From the NCBI RefSeq assembly GCF_051014685.1, contig NW_027478514.1, positions 1,053,281-1,117,280 of the forward strand: a stretch of 64,000 bases of DNA, in the 5' to 3' direction. Positions 1 through 9,327 of the stretch are shown here, one piece after another. The notes under the pieces were generated by a model that saw only the letters and a program-made list of their open reading frames with translations, was not told the origin of the DNA and made no database searches. The stretch is from Ptiloglossa arizonensis. Its lineage: Eukaryota; Arthropoda; Insecta; Hymenoptera; Colletidae. The translations under genes and the position numbers were made by a program. The first letter of the stretch is position 1. Every line of letters starts with the position of its first letter.

Positions 1-248
1 TACACATACCGCTGTAATTAGGCGAATTTCTGCTTTCAGATCCAACAAGAATTTCTCGAGTTCGTCAATTCGTTCGCGAGATATGGGAGTTTGCATATAA
101 GGAATGGTTGAGAAACCATCAAAATTTTCGCATGTCTGATACTCGAAACCAATAACTACTATGGCCTAGGGCAAAAATACACGTACCCTTGCAATCGGGC
201 GAGTTTCTGCTTTCAGATGGAATAGGAATTTCTCGTGGTCGTCAATCC

Positions 249-265
249 GTTCGCGAGATATGGGA
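249..265 (+). other. CENP-B-box-like element in family A (example copy)
   Basis: The 17 bases read GTTCGCGAGATATGGGA. The essential pattern of the mammalian CENP-B box is NTTCGNNNNANNCGGGN. Here TTCG is at 250-253, the single A at 258 and TGGG at 261-264, so 8 of 9 essential positions match; the only miss is T for C at 261, which is the change expected from CpG deamination. The element recurs once per monomer in most of the array. Whether any CENP-B-like protein binds it is unknown, and many lineages lack CENP-B. Confidence 0.5.
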
Positions 266-426
266 GTTCGAAGTTAAGGAATGGTTGAGAAACCATCAAA
301 ATTTTCGCAAGTCTGATACTCGAAACCAATAACTACTATGGCCTAGGGCAAAAATACACACACCGCTGTAATCGGGCGAGTTTCTGCTTTCAGATGCAAC
401 AAGAATTTCGCGAGTTCGTCAATTCG
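250..426 (+). repeat. Representative family A monomer
   Basis: One 177 bp unit counted from landmark to landmark. In order it holds the TTCGCGAGATATGGGAG element, the GGTTGAGAAACC segment, an AAAATTTT tract, the A-specific CTGATACTCGAAACC segment, GGCCTAGGG, a run of A, the ATACACAC/ACCG segment followed by TGTAATCGGGCGAG, and the TTTCTGCTTTCAGATGCAA segment leading to the A-specific TCGCGAGTTCGTCAATTCG. The choice of start is arbitrary, because a tandem repeat has no natural first base. Confidence 0.93.
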
Positions 427-590
427 TTCGCGAGATATGGGAGTTTGAAGATAAGGAATGGTTGAGCAACCATCAAAATTTTCGCAAGTCTGATTCCCGA
501 AACCAATAACTACAGAGGCCAAGGCGAAAAACACACATACCGTTGTAATCGGGCGAGTTTCTACTTTCAGATGCAACAAGAATTTCTCGA

Positions 591-1330
591 GTTCGTCAAT
601 CCGTTCGCGAGATATGGGAGTTTGAAGTTAAGGAATGGTTGAGGAGCCATCAAAAATTTCGCTGGTCTGATACTCGAAACCAATAACTGCAATGGCCTAG
701 GGAAGAAGTACACACACAATTGTAATCGGGCGAGTTTCTACTTTCAGATGCAACAGGAATTTCTCGAGTTCGTCAATCCGTTCGCGAGATATGGGAGTTT
801 GAAGTTAAGGAATGTTCGAGAAACCATCAAAATTTTCGCAAGTCTGATACTCGAAACCCATAACTACTATGGCCTAGGGGAAAAGTACACACACCATTGT
901 AATCGGGCGAGTTTCTGCTTTCAGATGCAAGAGGAATTTCTCGTGTTCGTCAATCCGTTCGCGAGATATGGGAGTTTGAAGTTAAGGAATGGTTGAGGAG
1001 CCATCAAAAATTTCGCTGGTCTGATACTCGAAACCAATAACTGCAATGGCCTAGGGAAGAAGTACACACACAATTGTAATCGGGCGAGTTTCTACTTTCA
1101 GATGCAACAGGAATTTCTCGAGTTCGTCAATCCGTTCGCGAGATATGGGAGTTTGAAGTTAAGGAATGTTCGAGAAACCATCAAAATTTTCGCAAGTCTG
1201 ATACTCGAAACCCATAACTACTATGGCCTAGGGGAAAAGTACACACACCATTGTAATCGGGCGAGTTTCTGCTTTCAGATGCAAGAGGAATTTCTCGTGT
1301 TCGTCAATCCGTTCGCGAGATATGGGAGTT
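591..1330 (+). repeat. Tandem duplication of an A dimer (354 bp)
   Basis: Bases 591-976 match 945-1330 at a shift of exactly 354 bp (2 monomers). Both copies carry the unusual GGTTGAGGAGCCATC and AATTTCGCTGGTC variants and the GGAATGTTCGAGAAACC change. The copies part at 590/944 (CTCGA against CTCGT) and at 977/1331 (TTTGAAG against TTTCAGG). No difference was seen between the copies, so this is a recent unequal exchange. Confidence 0.9.
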
Positions 1331-1339
1331 TCAGGTTAA

Positions 1340-4328
1340 GGAATGGTTGAGAAACCATCAAAATTTTCGCATGTCTGATACTCGAAACCAATAACTACTA
1401 TGGCCTAGGGCAAAAATACACGTACCCTTGCAATCGGGCGAGTTTCTGCTTTCAGATGGAATAGGAATTTCTCGTGGTCGTCAATCCGTTCGCGAGATAT
1501 GGGAGTTCGAAGTTAAGGAATGGTTGAGAAACCATCAAAATTTTCGCAAGTCTGATACTCGAAACAAATAACTACAAAGGCCTAGGGGAAAAATACACAT
1601 ACCGTTGTAATCGGGCGAATTTCTACTTTCAGATGAAACAGGAATTTCTCGAGTTCGTCCATCCGTTCGCGAGATATGGGAGTTTGAAGTTAAGGAATGG
1701 TTGAGAAACCATCAAAAATTTCGCTGGTCTGATACTCGAAACCAATAACTGGAATGGCCTAGGGGAAAAGTACACACACCATTGTAATGGGGCGAGTTTC
1801 TACTTTCAGAAGCAACAGGAACTTCGCGAGTTCGTCAATCCGTTCGCGAGATATGGGAGTTTGAATTTAAGGAACGGTTGAGAAACCATCAAAATTTTCG
1901 CAAGTCTGATACTCGAACCAATAACCACAGAGGCCTAGGGCAAAAATACACATACCGTTGTAATCGGGCGAGTTTCTGCTTTCAGATGCAATAGGAGTTT
2001 CTCGAGTTCGTCAATCCGTTCGCGAGATATGGGAGTTTGAAGTTAAGGAATGGTTGACAAACCATCAAAATTTTCGCAAGTCTGATACTCGAAACCCATA
2101 ACAACTATGGGTTAGGGGAAAAGCACACACACCATTGTAATGGGGCGAGTTTCTACTTTCAGATGCAATAGGAATTTCTCGAGTTCGTCAATTCGTTCGC
2201 GAGATATGGGAGTTTGAAGTTAAGGATTGGTTGAGCAACCATCAAAATTTTCGGATGTCTGATTCCCGAAACCAATAACTACAAAGGCCTAGGGCAAAAA
2301 TACACATACCGTTGTAATCGGGCGAGTTTCTACTTGCAGATGCAAGAGGAATTTCTCGAGTTCGTCCATCCGTTCGCGAGATATGGGAGTTTGAAGTTAA
2401 GGAATGGTCGAGAAACCATCAAAATTTTCGCTGGTCTGATACTCGAAACCAATAACTGGAATGGCCTAGGGGAAAAGTACACACACCATTGTAATGGGGC
2501 GAGTTTCTACTTTCAGAAGCAACAGGAACTTCGCGAGTTCGTCAATCCGTTCGCGAGATATGGGAGTTTGAATTTAAGGAACGGTTGAGAAACCATCAAA
2601 ATTTTCGCAAGTCTGATACTCGAAACCAATAACTACTATGGCCTAGGGCAAAAATACACATACCGCTGTAATCCGGCGAATTTCTGCTTTCAGATGCAAC
2701 AAGAATTTCTCGAGTTCGTCAATCCGTTCGCGAGATATGGGAGTTTGAAGTTAAGGAATGGTTGAGAAACCATCAAAATTTTCGCAAGTCTGATACTCGA
2801 AACCAATAACTACTATGGCCTAGGGCAAAAATACACCTACCGCTGTAATTAGGCGAATTTCTGCTTTCAGATCCAACAAGAATTTCTCGAGTTCGACAAT
2901 TCGTTCGCGAGATATGGGAGTTTGCAGATAAGGAATGGTTGAGAAACCATCAAAATTTTCGCATGTCTGATACTCGAAACCAATAACTACTATGGCCTAG
3001 GGCAAAAATACACGTACCCTTGCAATCGGGCGAGTTTCTGCTTGCAGATGGAATAGGAATTTCTCGTGGTCGTCAATCCGTTCGCGAGATATGGGAGTTT
3101 GAAGTTAAGGAATGGTTGAGAAACCATCAAAATTTTCGCAAGTCTGATACTCGAAACAAATAACTACAAAGGCCTAGGGGAAAAATACACATACCATTGT
3201 AATCGGGCGAATTTCTACTTTCAGATGAAACAGGAATTTCTCGAGTTCGTCCATCCGTTCGCGAGATATGGGAGTTTGAAGTTAAGGAATGGTTGAGAAA
3301 CCATCAAAAATTTCGCTGGTCTGATACTCGAAACCAATAACTGGAATGGCCTAGGGGAAAAGTACACACACCATTGTAATGGGGCGAGTTTCTACTTTCA
3401 GAAGCAACAGGAACTTCGCGAGTTCGTCAATCCGTTCGCGAGATATGGGAGTTCGAATTTAAGGAACGGTTGAGAAACCATCAAAATTTTCGCAAGTCTG
3501 ATACTCGAAACCAATAACCACAGAGGCCTAGGGCAAAACTACACATACCGTTGTAATCGGGCGAGTTTCTGCTTTCCGATGCAATAGGAGTTTCTCGAGT
3601 TCGTCAATCCGTTCGCGAGATATGGGAGTTTGAAGTTAAGGAATGGTTGACAAACCATCAAAATTTTCGCAAGTCTGATACTCGAAACCCATAACTACTA
3701 TGGGTTAGGGGAAAAGTACACACACCATTGTAATGGGGCGAGTTTCTACTTTCAGATGCAATAGGAATTTCTCGAGTTCGTCAATTCGTTCGCGAGATAT
3801 GGGAGTTTGAAGTTAAGGATTGGTTGAGCAACCATCAAAATTTTCGGATGTCTGATTCCCGAAACCAATAACTACAGAGGCCTAGGGGAAAAATACACAT
3901 ACCGTTGTAATCGGGCGAGTTTCTACTTTCAGATGCAAGAGGAATTTCTCGAGTTCGTCAATCCGTTCGCGAGATATGGGAGTTTGAAGTTAAGGAATGG
4001 TCGAGAAACCATCAAAATTTTCGCTGGTCTGATACTCGAAACCAATAACTGGAATGGCCTAGGGGAAAAGTACACACACCATTGTAATGGGGCGAGTTTC
4101 TACTTTCAGAAGCAACAGGAACTTCGCGAGTTCGTCAATCCGTTCGCGAGATATGGGAGTTTGAATTTAAGGAACGGTTGAGAAACCATCAAAATTTTCG
4201 CAAGTCTGATACTCGAAACCAATAACTACTATGGCCTAGGGCGAAAATACACATACCGCTGTAATCCGGCGAATTTCTGCTTTCAGATGCAACAAGAATT
4301 TCTCGAGTTCGTCAATCCGTTCGCGAGA
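1340..4328 (+). repeat. Older 9-monomer duplication in family A
   Basis: About 1340-2735 matches about 2932-4328 at a shift of 1592 to 1593 bp (9 monomers). The shift changes by one base because of the deletion at about 1911. Several substitutions separate the copies, for example ATGGGAGTTCG against ATGGGAGTTTG near 1505/3097 and TACTTGCAG against TACTTTCAG near 2333/3926. It is therefore more diverged than the 14-monomer duplication that follows. Confidence 0.75.
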
Positions 4329-7300
4329 TATGCGAGTTTGAAATTAAGGAATGGTTGAGAAACCATCAAAAATTTCGCTGGTCTGATACTCGAAACCAAT
4401 AACTGGAATGGCCTAGGGGAAAAGTACACAGACCATTGTAATGGGGCGAGTTTCTACTTTCAGATGCAACAGGAATTTCTCGAGTTCGTCAATCCGTTCG
4501 CGAGATATGGGAGTTTGAAGTTAAGGAATGGTTGAGAAACCATCAAAAATTTCGCTGGTCTGATACTCGAAACCAATAACTGGAATGGCCTAGGGGAAAA
4601 GTACACACACCATTGTAATGGGGCGAGTTTCAACTTTCAGACGCAACAGGAATTTCTCGAGTTTGTCAATCCGTTCGCGAGATATGGGAGTTTGAAATTA
4701 AGGAATGGTTGAGAAACCATCAAAATTTTCGCAAGTCTGATACTCGAAACCAATAACTACTATGGCCTAGGGCAAAAATACACATACCGCTGTAATCCGG
4801 CGAATTTCTGCTTTCAGATACAACAAGAATTTCTCGAGTTCGTCAATTCGTTCGCGAGATATGGGAGTTTGAAGTTAAGGAATGGTTGAGAAACCATCAA
4901 AATTTTCGCATGTCTGATACTCGAAACCAATAACTACTATGGCCTAGGGCAAAAATACACGTACCCTTGCAATCGGGCGAGTTTCTGCTTTCAGATGCAA
5001 TAGGAATTTCTCGTGGTCGTCAATCCGTTCGCGAGATATGGGAGTTTGAAGTTAAGGAATGGTTGAGAAACCATCAAAATTTTCGCAACTCTGATACTCG
5101 AAACAAATAACTACAAAGGCCTAGGGGAAAAATACACATACCGTTGTAATCGGGCGAGTTTCTGCTTTCATATGCAACAAGAATTTCTCGAGTTCGTCAA
5201 TTCGTTCGCGAGATATGGGAGTTTGAAGTTAAGGAATGATTGAGCAACCATAAAAATTTTCGCATGTCTGATACTCGAAACCAATAACTACAATGGCCTA
5301 GGGGAAAAGTACACATACCGTTCAAATCGGGCGAGTTTCTGCTTTCAGATGCAATAGGAATTTCTCGAGTTCGTCAATCCGTTCGCATAATATGGGAGTT
5401 TGAACTTAAGGAATGGTTGAGAAACCATCAAAATTTTCGCATGTCTGATATTCGAAACCAATAACTACAATGGCCTAGGGGAAAAGTACACACACCATCG
5501 TAATCGCGCGAGTTTCTGCTTTCAGATGCAACAGGAATTTCTCGAGTTCGTCAAACCGTTCGCGAGATATGGGAGTTTGAAATTAAGGAATGGTTGAGAA
5601 ACCATCAAAATTTTCGCAAGTCTGATACTCGAAACCAATAACTACTATGGCCTAGGGCAAAAATACACATACCGCTGTAATCCGGCGAATTTCTGCTTTC
5701 AGATGCAACAAGAATTTCTCGAGTTCGTCAATCCGTTCGCGAGATATGGGAGTTTGAAATTAAGGAATGGTTGAGAAACCATCAAAAATTTCGCTGGTCT
5801 GATACTCGAAACCAATAACTGGAATGGCCTAGGGGAAAAGTACACACACCATTGTAATGGGGCGAGTTTCTACTTTCAGAAGCAACAGGAACTTCGCGAG
5901 TTCGTCAATCCGTTCGCGAGATATGGGAGTTCGAATTTAAGGAACGGTTGAGAAACCATCAAAATTTTCGCAAGTCTGATACTCGAAACCAATAACCACA
6001 GAGGCCTAGGGCAAAACTACACATACCGTTGTAATCGGGCGAGTTTCTGCTTTCCGATGCAATAGGAGTTTCTCGAGTTCGTCAATCCGTTCGCGAGATA
6101 TGGGAGTTTGAAGTTAAGGAATGGTTGACAAACCATCAAAATTTTCGCAAGTCTGATACTCGAAACCCATAACTACTATGGGTTAGGGGAAAAGTACACA
6201 CACCATTGTAATGGGGCGAGTTTCTACTTTCAGATGCAATAGGAATTTCTCGAGTTCGTCAATTCGTTCGCGAGATATGGGAGTTTGAAGTTAAGGATTG
6301 GTTGAGCAACCATCAAAATTTTCGGATGTCTGATTCCCGAAACCAATAACTACAGAGGCCTAGGGGAAAAATACACATACCGTTGTAATCGGGCGAGTTT
6401 CTACTTTCAGATGCAAGAGGAATTTCTCGAGTTCGTCAATCCGTTCGCGAGATATGGGAGTTTGAAGTTAAGGAATGGTCGAGAAACCATCAAAATTTTC
6501 GCTGGTCTGATACTCGAAACCAATAACTGGAATGGCCTAGGGGAAAAGTACACACACCATTGTAATGGGGCGAGTTTCTACTTTCAGAAGCAACAGGAAC
6601 TTCGCGAGTTCGTCAATCCGTTCGCGAGATATGGGAGTTTGAATTTAAGGAACGGTTGAGAAACCATCAAAATTTTCGCAAGTCTGATACTCGAAACCAA
6701 TAACTACTATGGCCTAGGGCGAAAATACACATACCGCTGTAATCCGGCGAATTTCTGCTTTCAGATGCAACAAGAATTTCTCGAGTTCGTCAATCCGTTC
6801 GCGAGATATGCGAGTTTGAAATTAAGGAATGGTTGAGAAACCATCAAAAATTTCGCTGGTCTGATACTCGAAACCAATAACTGGAATGGCCTAGGGGAAA
6901 AGTACAAAGACCATTGTAATGGGGCGAGTTTCTACTTTCAGATGCAACAGGAATTTCTCGAGTTCGTCAATCCGTTCGCGAGATATGGGAGTTTGAAGTT
7001 AAGGAATGGTTGAGAAACCATCAAAAATTTCGCTGGTCTGATACTCGAAACCAATAACTGGAATGGCCTAGGGGAAAAGTACACACACCATTGTAATGGG
7101 GCGAGTTTCAACTTTCAGACGCAACAGGAATTTCTCGAGTTTGTCAATCCGTTCGCGAGATATGGGAGTTTGAAATTAAGGAATGGTTGAGAAACCATCA
7201 AAATTTTCGCAAGTCTGATACTCGAAACCAATAACTACTATGGCCTAGGGCAAAAATACACATACCGCTGTAATCCGGCGAATTTCTGCTTTCAGATACA

Positions 7301-8357
7301 ACAAGAATTTCTCGAGTTCGTCAATTCGTTCGCGAGATATGGGAGTTTGAAGTTAAGGAATGGTTGAGAAACCATCAAAATTTTCGCATGTCTGATACTC
7401 GAAACCAATAACTACTATGGCCTAGGGCAAAAATACACGTACCCTTGCAATCGGGCGAGTTTCTGCTTTCAGATGCAATAGGAATTTCTCGTGGTCGTCA
7501 ATCCGTTCGCGAGATATGGGAGTTTGAAGTTAAGGAATGGTTGAGAAACCATCAAAATTTTCGCAACTCTGATACTCAAAACAAATAACTACAAAGGCCT
7601 AGGGGAAAAATACACATACCGTTGTAATCGGGCGAGTTTCTGCTTTCATATGCAACAAGAATTTCTCGAGTTCGTCAATTCGTTCGCGAGATATGGGAGT
7701 TTGAAGTTAAGGAATGATTGAGCAACCATAAAAATTTTCGCATGTCTGATACTCGAAACCAATAACTACAATGGCCTAGGGGAAAAGTACACATACCGTT
7801 CAAATCGGGCGAGTTTCTGCTTTCAGATGCAATAGGAATTTCTCGAGTTCGTCAATCCGTTCGCATAATATGGGAGTTTGAACTTAAGGAATGGTTGAGA
7901 AACCATCAAAATTTTCGCATGTCTGATATTCGAAACCAATAACTACAATGGCCTAGGGGAAAAGTACACACACCATCGTAATCGCGCGAGTTTCTGCTTT
8001 CAGATGCAACAGGAATTTCTCGAGTTCGTCAAACCGTTCGCGAGATATGGGAGTTTGAAATTAAGGAATGGTTGAGAAACCATCAAAATTTTCGCAAGTC
8101 TGATACTCGAAACCAATAACTACTATGGCCTAGGGCAAAAATACACATACCGCTGTAATCCGGCGAATTTCTGCTTTCAGATGCAACAAGAATTTCTCGA
8201 GTTCGTCAATCCGTTCGCGAGATATGGGAGTTTGAAATTAAGGAATGGTTGAGAAACCATCAAAAATTTCGCTGGTCTGATACTCGAAACCAATAACTGG
8301 AATGGCCTAGGGGAAAAGTACACACACCATTGTAATGGGGCGAGTTTCTACTTTCAG
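3286..8357 (+). repeat. 14-monomer higher-order repeat of family A, two tandem copies (period 2478 bp)
   Basis: Bases 3286-5879 match 5764-8357 at a shift of 2478 bp, exactly 14 x 177. The matched length exceeds the period, as expected for a true tandem duplication. Only a few substitutions were seen: ACACAGACC against ACAAAGACC near 4427/6905 and ACTCGAAAC against ACTCAAAAC near 5100/7578. Edges are set by GAAGTTAAGG against GAAATTAAGG on the left and CAGAAGCAAC against CAGATGCAAC on the right. Confidence 0.92.
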
Positions 8358-8710
8358 ATGCAACAGGAATTTCTCGAGTTCGTCAATCCGTTCGCGAGAT
8401 ATGGGAGTTTGAAGTTAAGGAATGGTTGAGAAACCATCAAAATTTTCGCAAGTCTGATACTCGAAACCAATAACTACTATGGCCTAGGGCAAAAATACAC
8501 ATACCGCTGTAATTAGGCGAATTTCTGCTTTCAGATCCAACAAGAATTTCTCGAGTTCGTCAATTCGTTCGCGAGATATGGGAGTTTGCAGATAAGGAAT
8601 GGTTGAGAAACCATCAAAATTTTCGCATGTCTGATACTCGAAACCAATAACTACTATGGCCTAGGGCAAAAATACACGTACCCTTGCAATCGGGCGAGTT
8701 TCTGCTTTCA

Positions 8711-8745
8711 GATGCAATAGGAATTTTTGGGTTAGGTCAATCCGT
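8711..8745 (+). other. Family A to family B junction, inside one monomer and in register
   Basis: To the left of 8711 the monomer is A-like (TTTCTGCTTTCAGATGCAA). From about 8727 it continues with the B-specific TTTTTGGGTTAGGTC in place of the A-specific TTTCTCGAGTTCG. The landmark equivalents at 8568 and 8745 are exactly 177 bp apart, so the exchange left the phase intact. The next two intervals are 174 bp (a 3-base loss, CTGCTGCAAACGC near 8813) and 176 bp (one base lost in GGGACTTTAAGC near 8935), so the first B units are among the most irregular. Confidence 0.88.
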
Positions 8746-9094
8746 TCGCAAGATATGAGAGTTTGAAGCTAAGAAATGGTTGAGAAGACAACAAATTTTT
8801 CGCAAATCTGCTGCAAACGCTTAACCAGAATGGCCTAGGGAAAAAATACGCATACTGTTGTAATCGGGCGAGTTTCTACTTTCAGATACAATAGGAATTT
8901 TTGGGTTCGGTCAATCCGTTCCCGAGATATGGGACTTTAAGCTAAGAAATGGTTGACAAGACAACAAATTTTTCGCACTTCTGCTGCTGCAATCGCTTAA
9001 GCAGAATGCCCTAGGGGAAAAATACACGTACCGTTGTAATCTGGCGAGTTTCTACTTTCAAATGCAATTGGAATTTTTGGGTTAGGACAATCCG

Positions 9095-9271
9095 TTCGCG
9101 AGATATGAGAGTTTGAAGCTAAGAAATGGTTGAGAAGACAACAAATTTTTCGCAATTCTGCTGCTCCAAACGCTTAACCAGAATGGGCTAGGGAAAAAAT
9201 ACACATACCGTTGTAATCGGGCGAGTTTCTACTTTCAGACGCAACAGGAATTTTTGGGTTAGGTCAATCCG
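9095..9271 (+). repeat. Representative family B monomer
   Basis: One 177 bp unit from landmark to landmark. It carries TTCGCGAGATATGAGAG, GAAGCTAAGAAATGG, the AAATTTTTCGC tract, CTGCTGCTCCAAACGC, TTAACCAGAATGGGCTAGGG, a run of A, ACACATACCG followed by TTGTAATCGGGCGAG, TTTCTACTTTCAGACGCAAC and TTTTTGGGTTAGGTCAATCC. A neighbouring B unit assembled by eye has 31 C and 43 G, giving about 42% GC and 8 CpG against about 7.5 expected. Confidence 0.92.
9206..9222 (+). other. Second, weaker CENP-B-box-like element (example copy)
   Basis: The bases TACCGTTGTAATCGGGC fit NTTCGNNNNANNCGGGN at 7 of 9 essential positions: CG at 9209-9210, A at 9215 and CGGG at 9218-9221 match, while AC at 9207-9208 stands where TT is expected. 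It sits 65 bp upstream of the stronger element, on the same strand, in nearly every monomer. A match this loose is expected about once in two 177 bp units by chance, so it may mean nothing. Confidence 0.25.
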
Positions 9272-9287
9272 TTCGCGAGATATGGGA
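9271..9287 (+). other. CENP-B-box-like element in family B (example copy)
   Basis: The same 17 bases as in family A (GTTCGCGAGATATGGGA), with TTCG at 9272-9275, A at 9280 and TGGG at 9283-9286. Variants within B include TGAGAG (7 of 9), AAGGGA (8 of 9) and forms with TTCC or CTCG that lose a further essential base. Confidence 0.5.
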
Positions 9288-9316
9288 GTTTGAAGCCAAG
9301 AAATGGTTGAGAAGAC

Positions 9317-9327
9317 AAAAAATTTTT
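9317..9327 (+). other. A6T5 tract characteristic of many B monomers (example copy)
   Basis: Six A followed by five T sit directly before CGCAATTCTGCTG. Most B units carry A6T5 or the interrupted form CAACAAATTTTTCGC; A units carry AAAATTTT in the same place. Phased A-tracts are known to bend DNA and to influence nucleosome placement, so one per 177 bp unit could help set a regular nucleosome array. That role is inference. Confidence 0.5.

Larger units (their letters stand above)
1..8725 (+). repeat. Satellite family A array, 177 bp monomer, about 49 copies
   Basis: Head-to-tail monomers repeat every 177 bp: the landmark TTCGCGAG starts at 73, 250, 427, 604, 781, 958 and 1135. The step between the landmark at 8568 and its equivalent at 8745 is also 177. 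The family is recognised by GAATTTCTCGAGTTCG before the landmark, AAACCATCAAAATTTTCGC after it, and TGATACTCGAAACCAATAAC before GGCCTAGGG. Between 73 and 8745 there are 49 intervals with a net loss of 1 bp, which fits the deletion at about 1911 (CTCGAACC for CTCGAAACC). The window begins inside a monomer, so the array continues to the left. No gene, promoter or insertion is visible. Known satellites of this form are usually centromeric or pericentromeric; that placement here is inference. Confidence 0.97.

Noticed and set aside
51..84. Imperfect inverted repeat ATTTCTCG ... CGAGATAT in family A units as a hairpin or cruciform site
   Set aside because: Arms of 8 bp with one mismatch around an 18 bp loop are weak, and family B lacks the left arm, so it is not a shared feature of the satellite.
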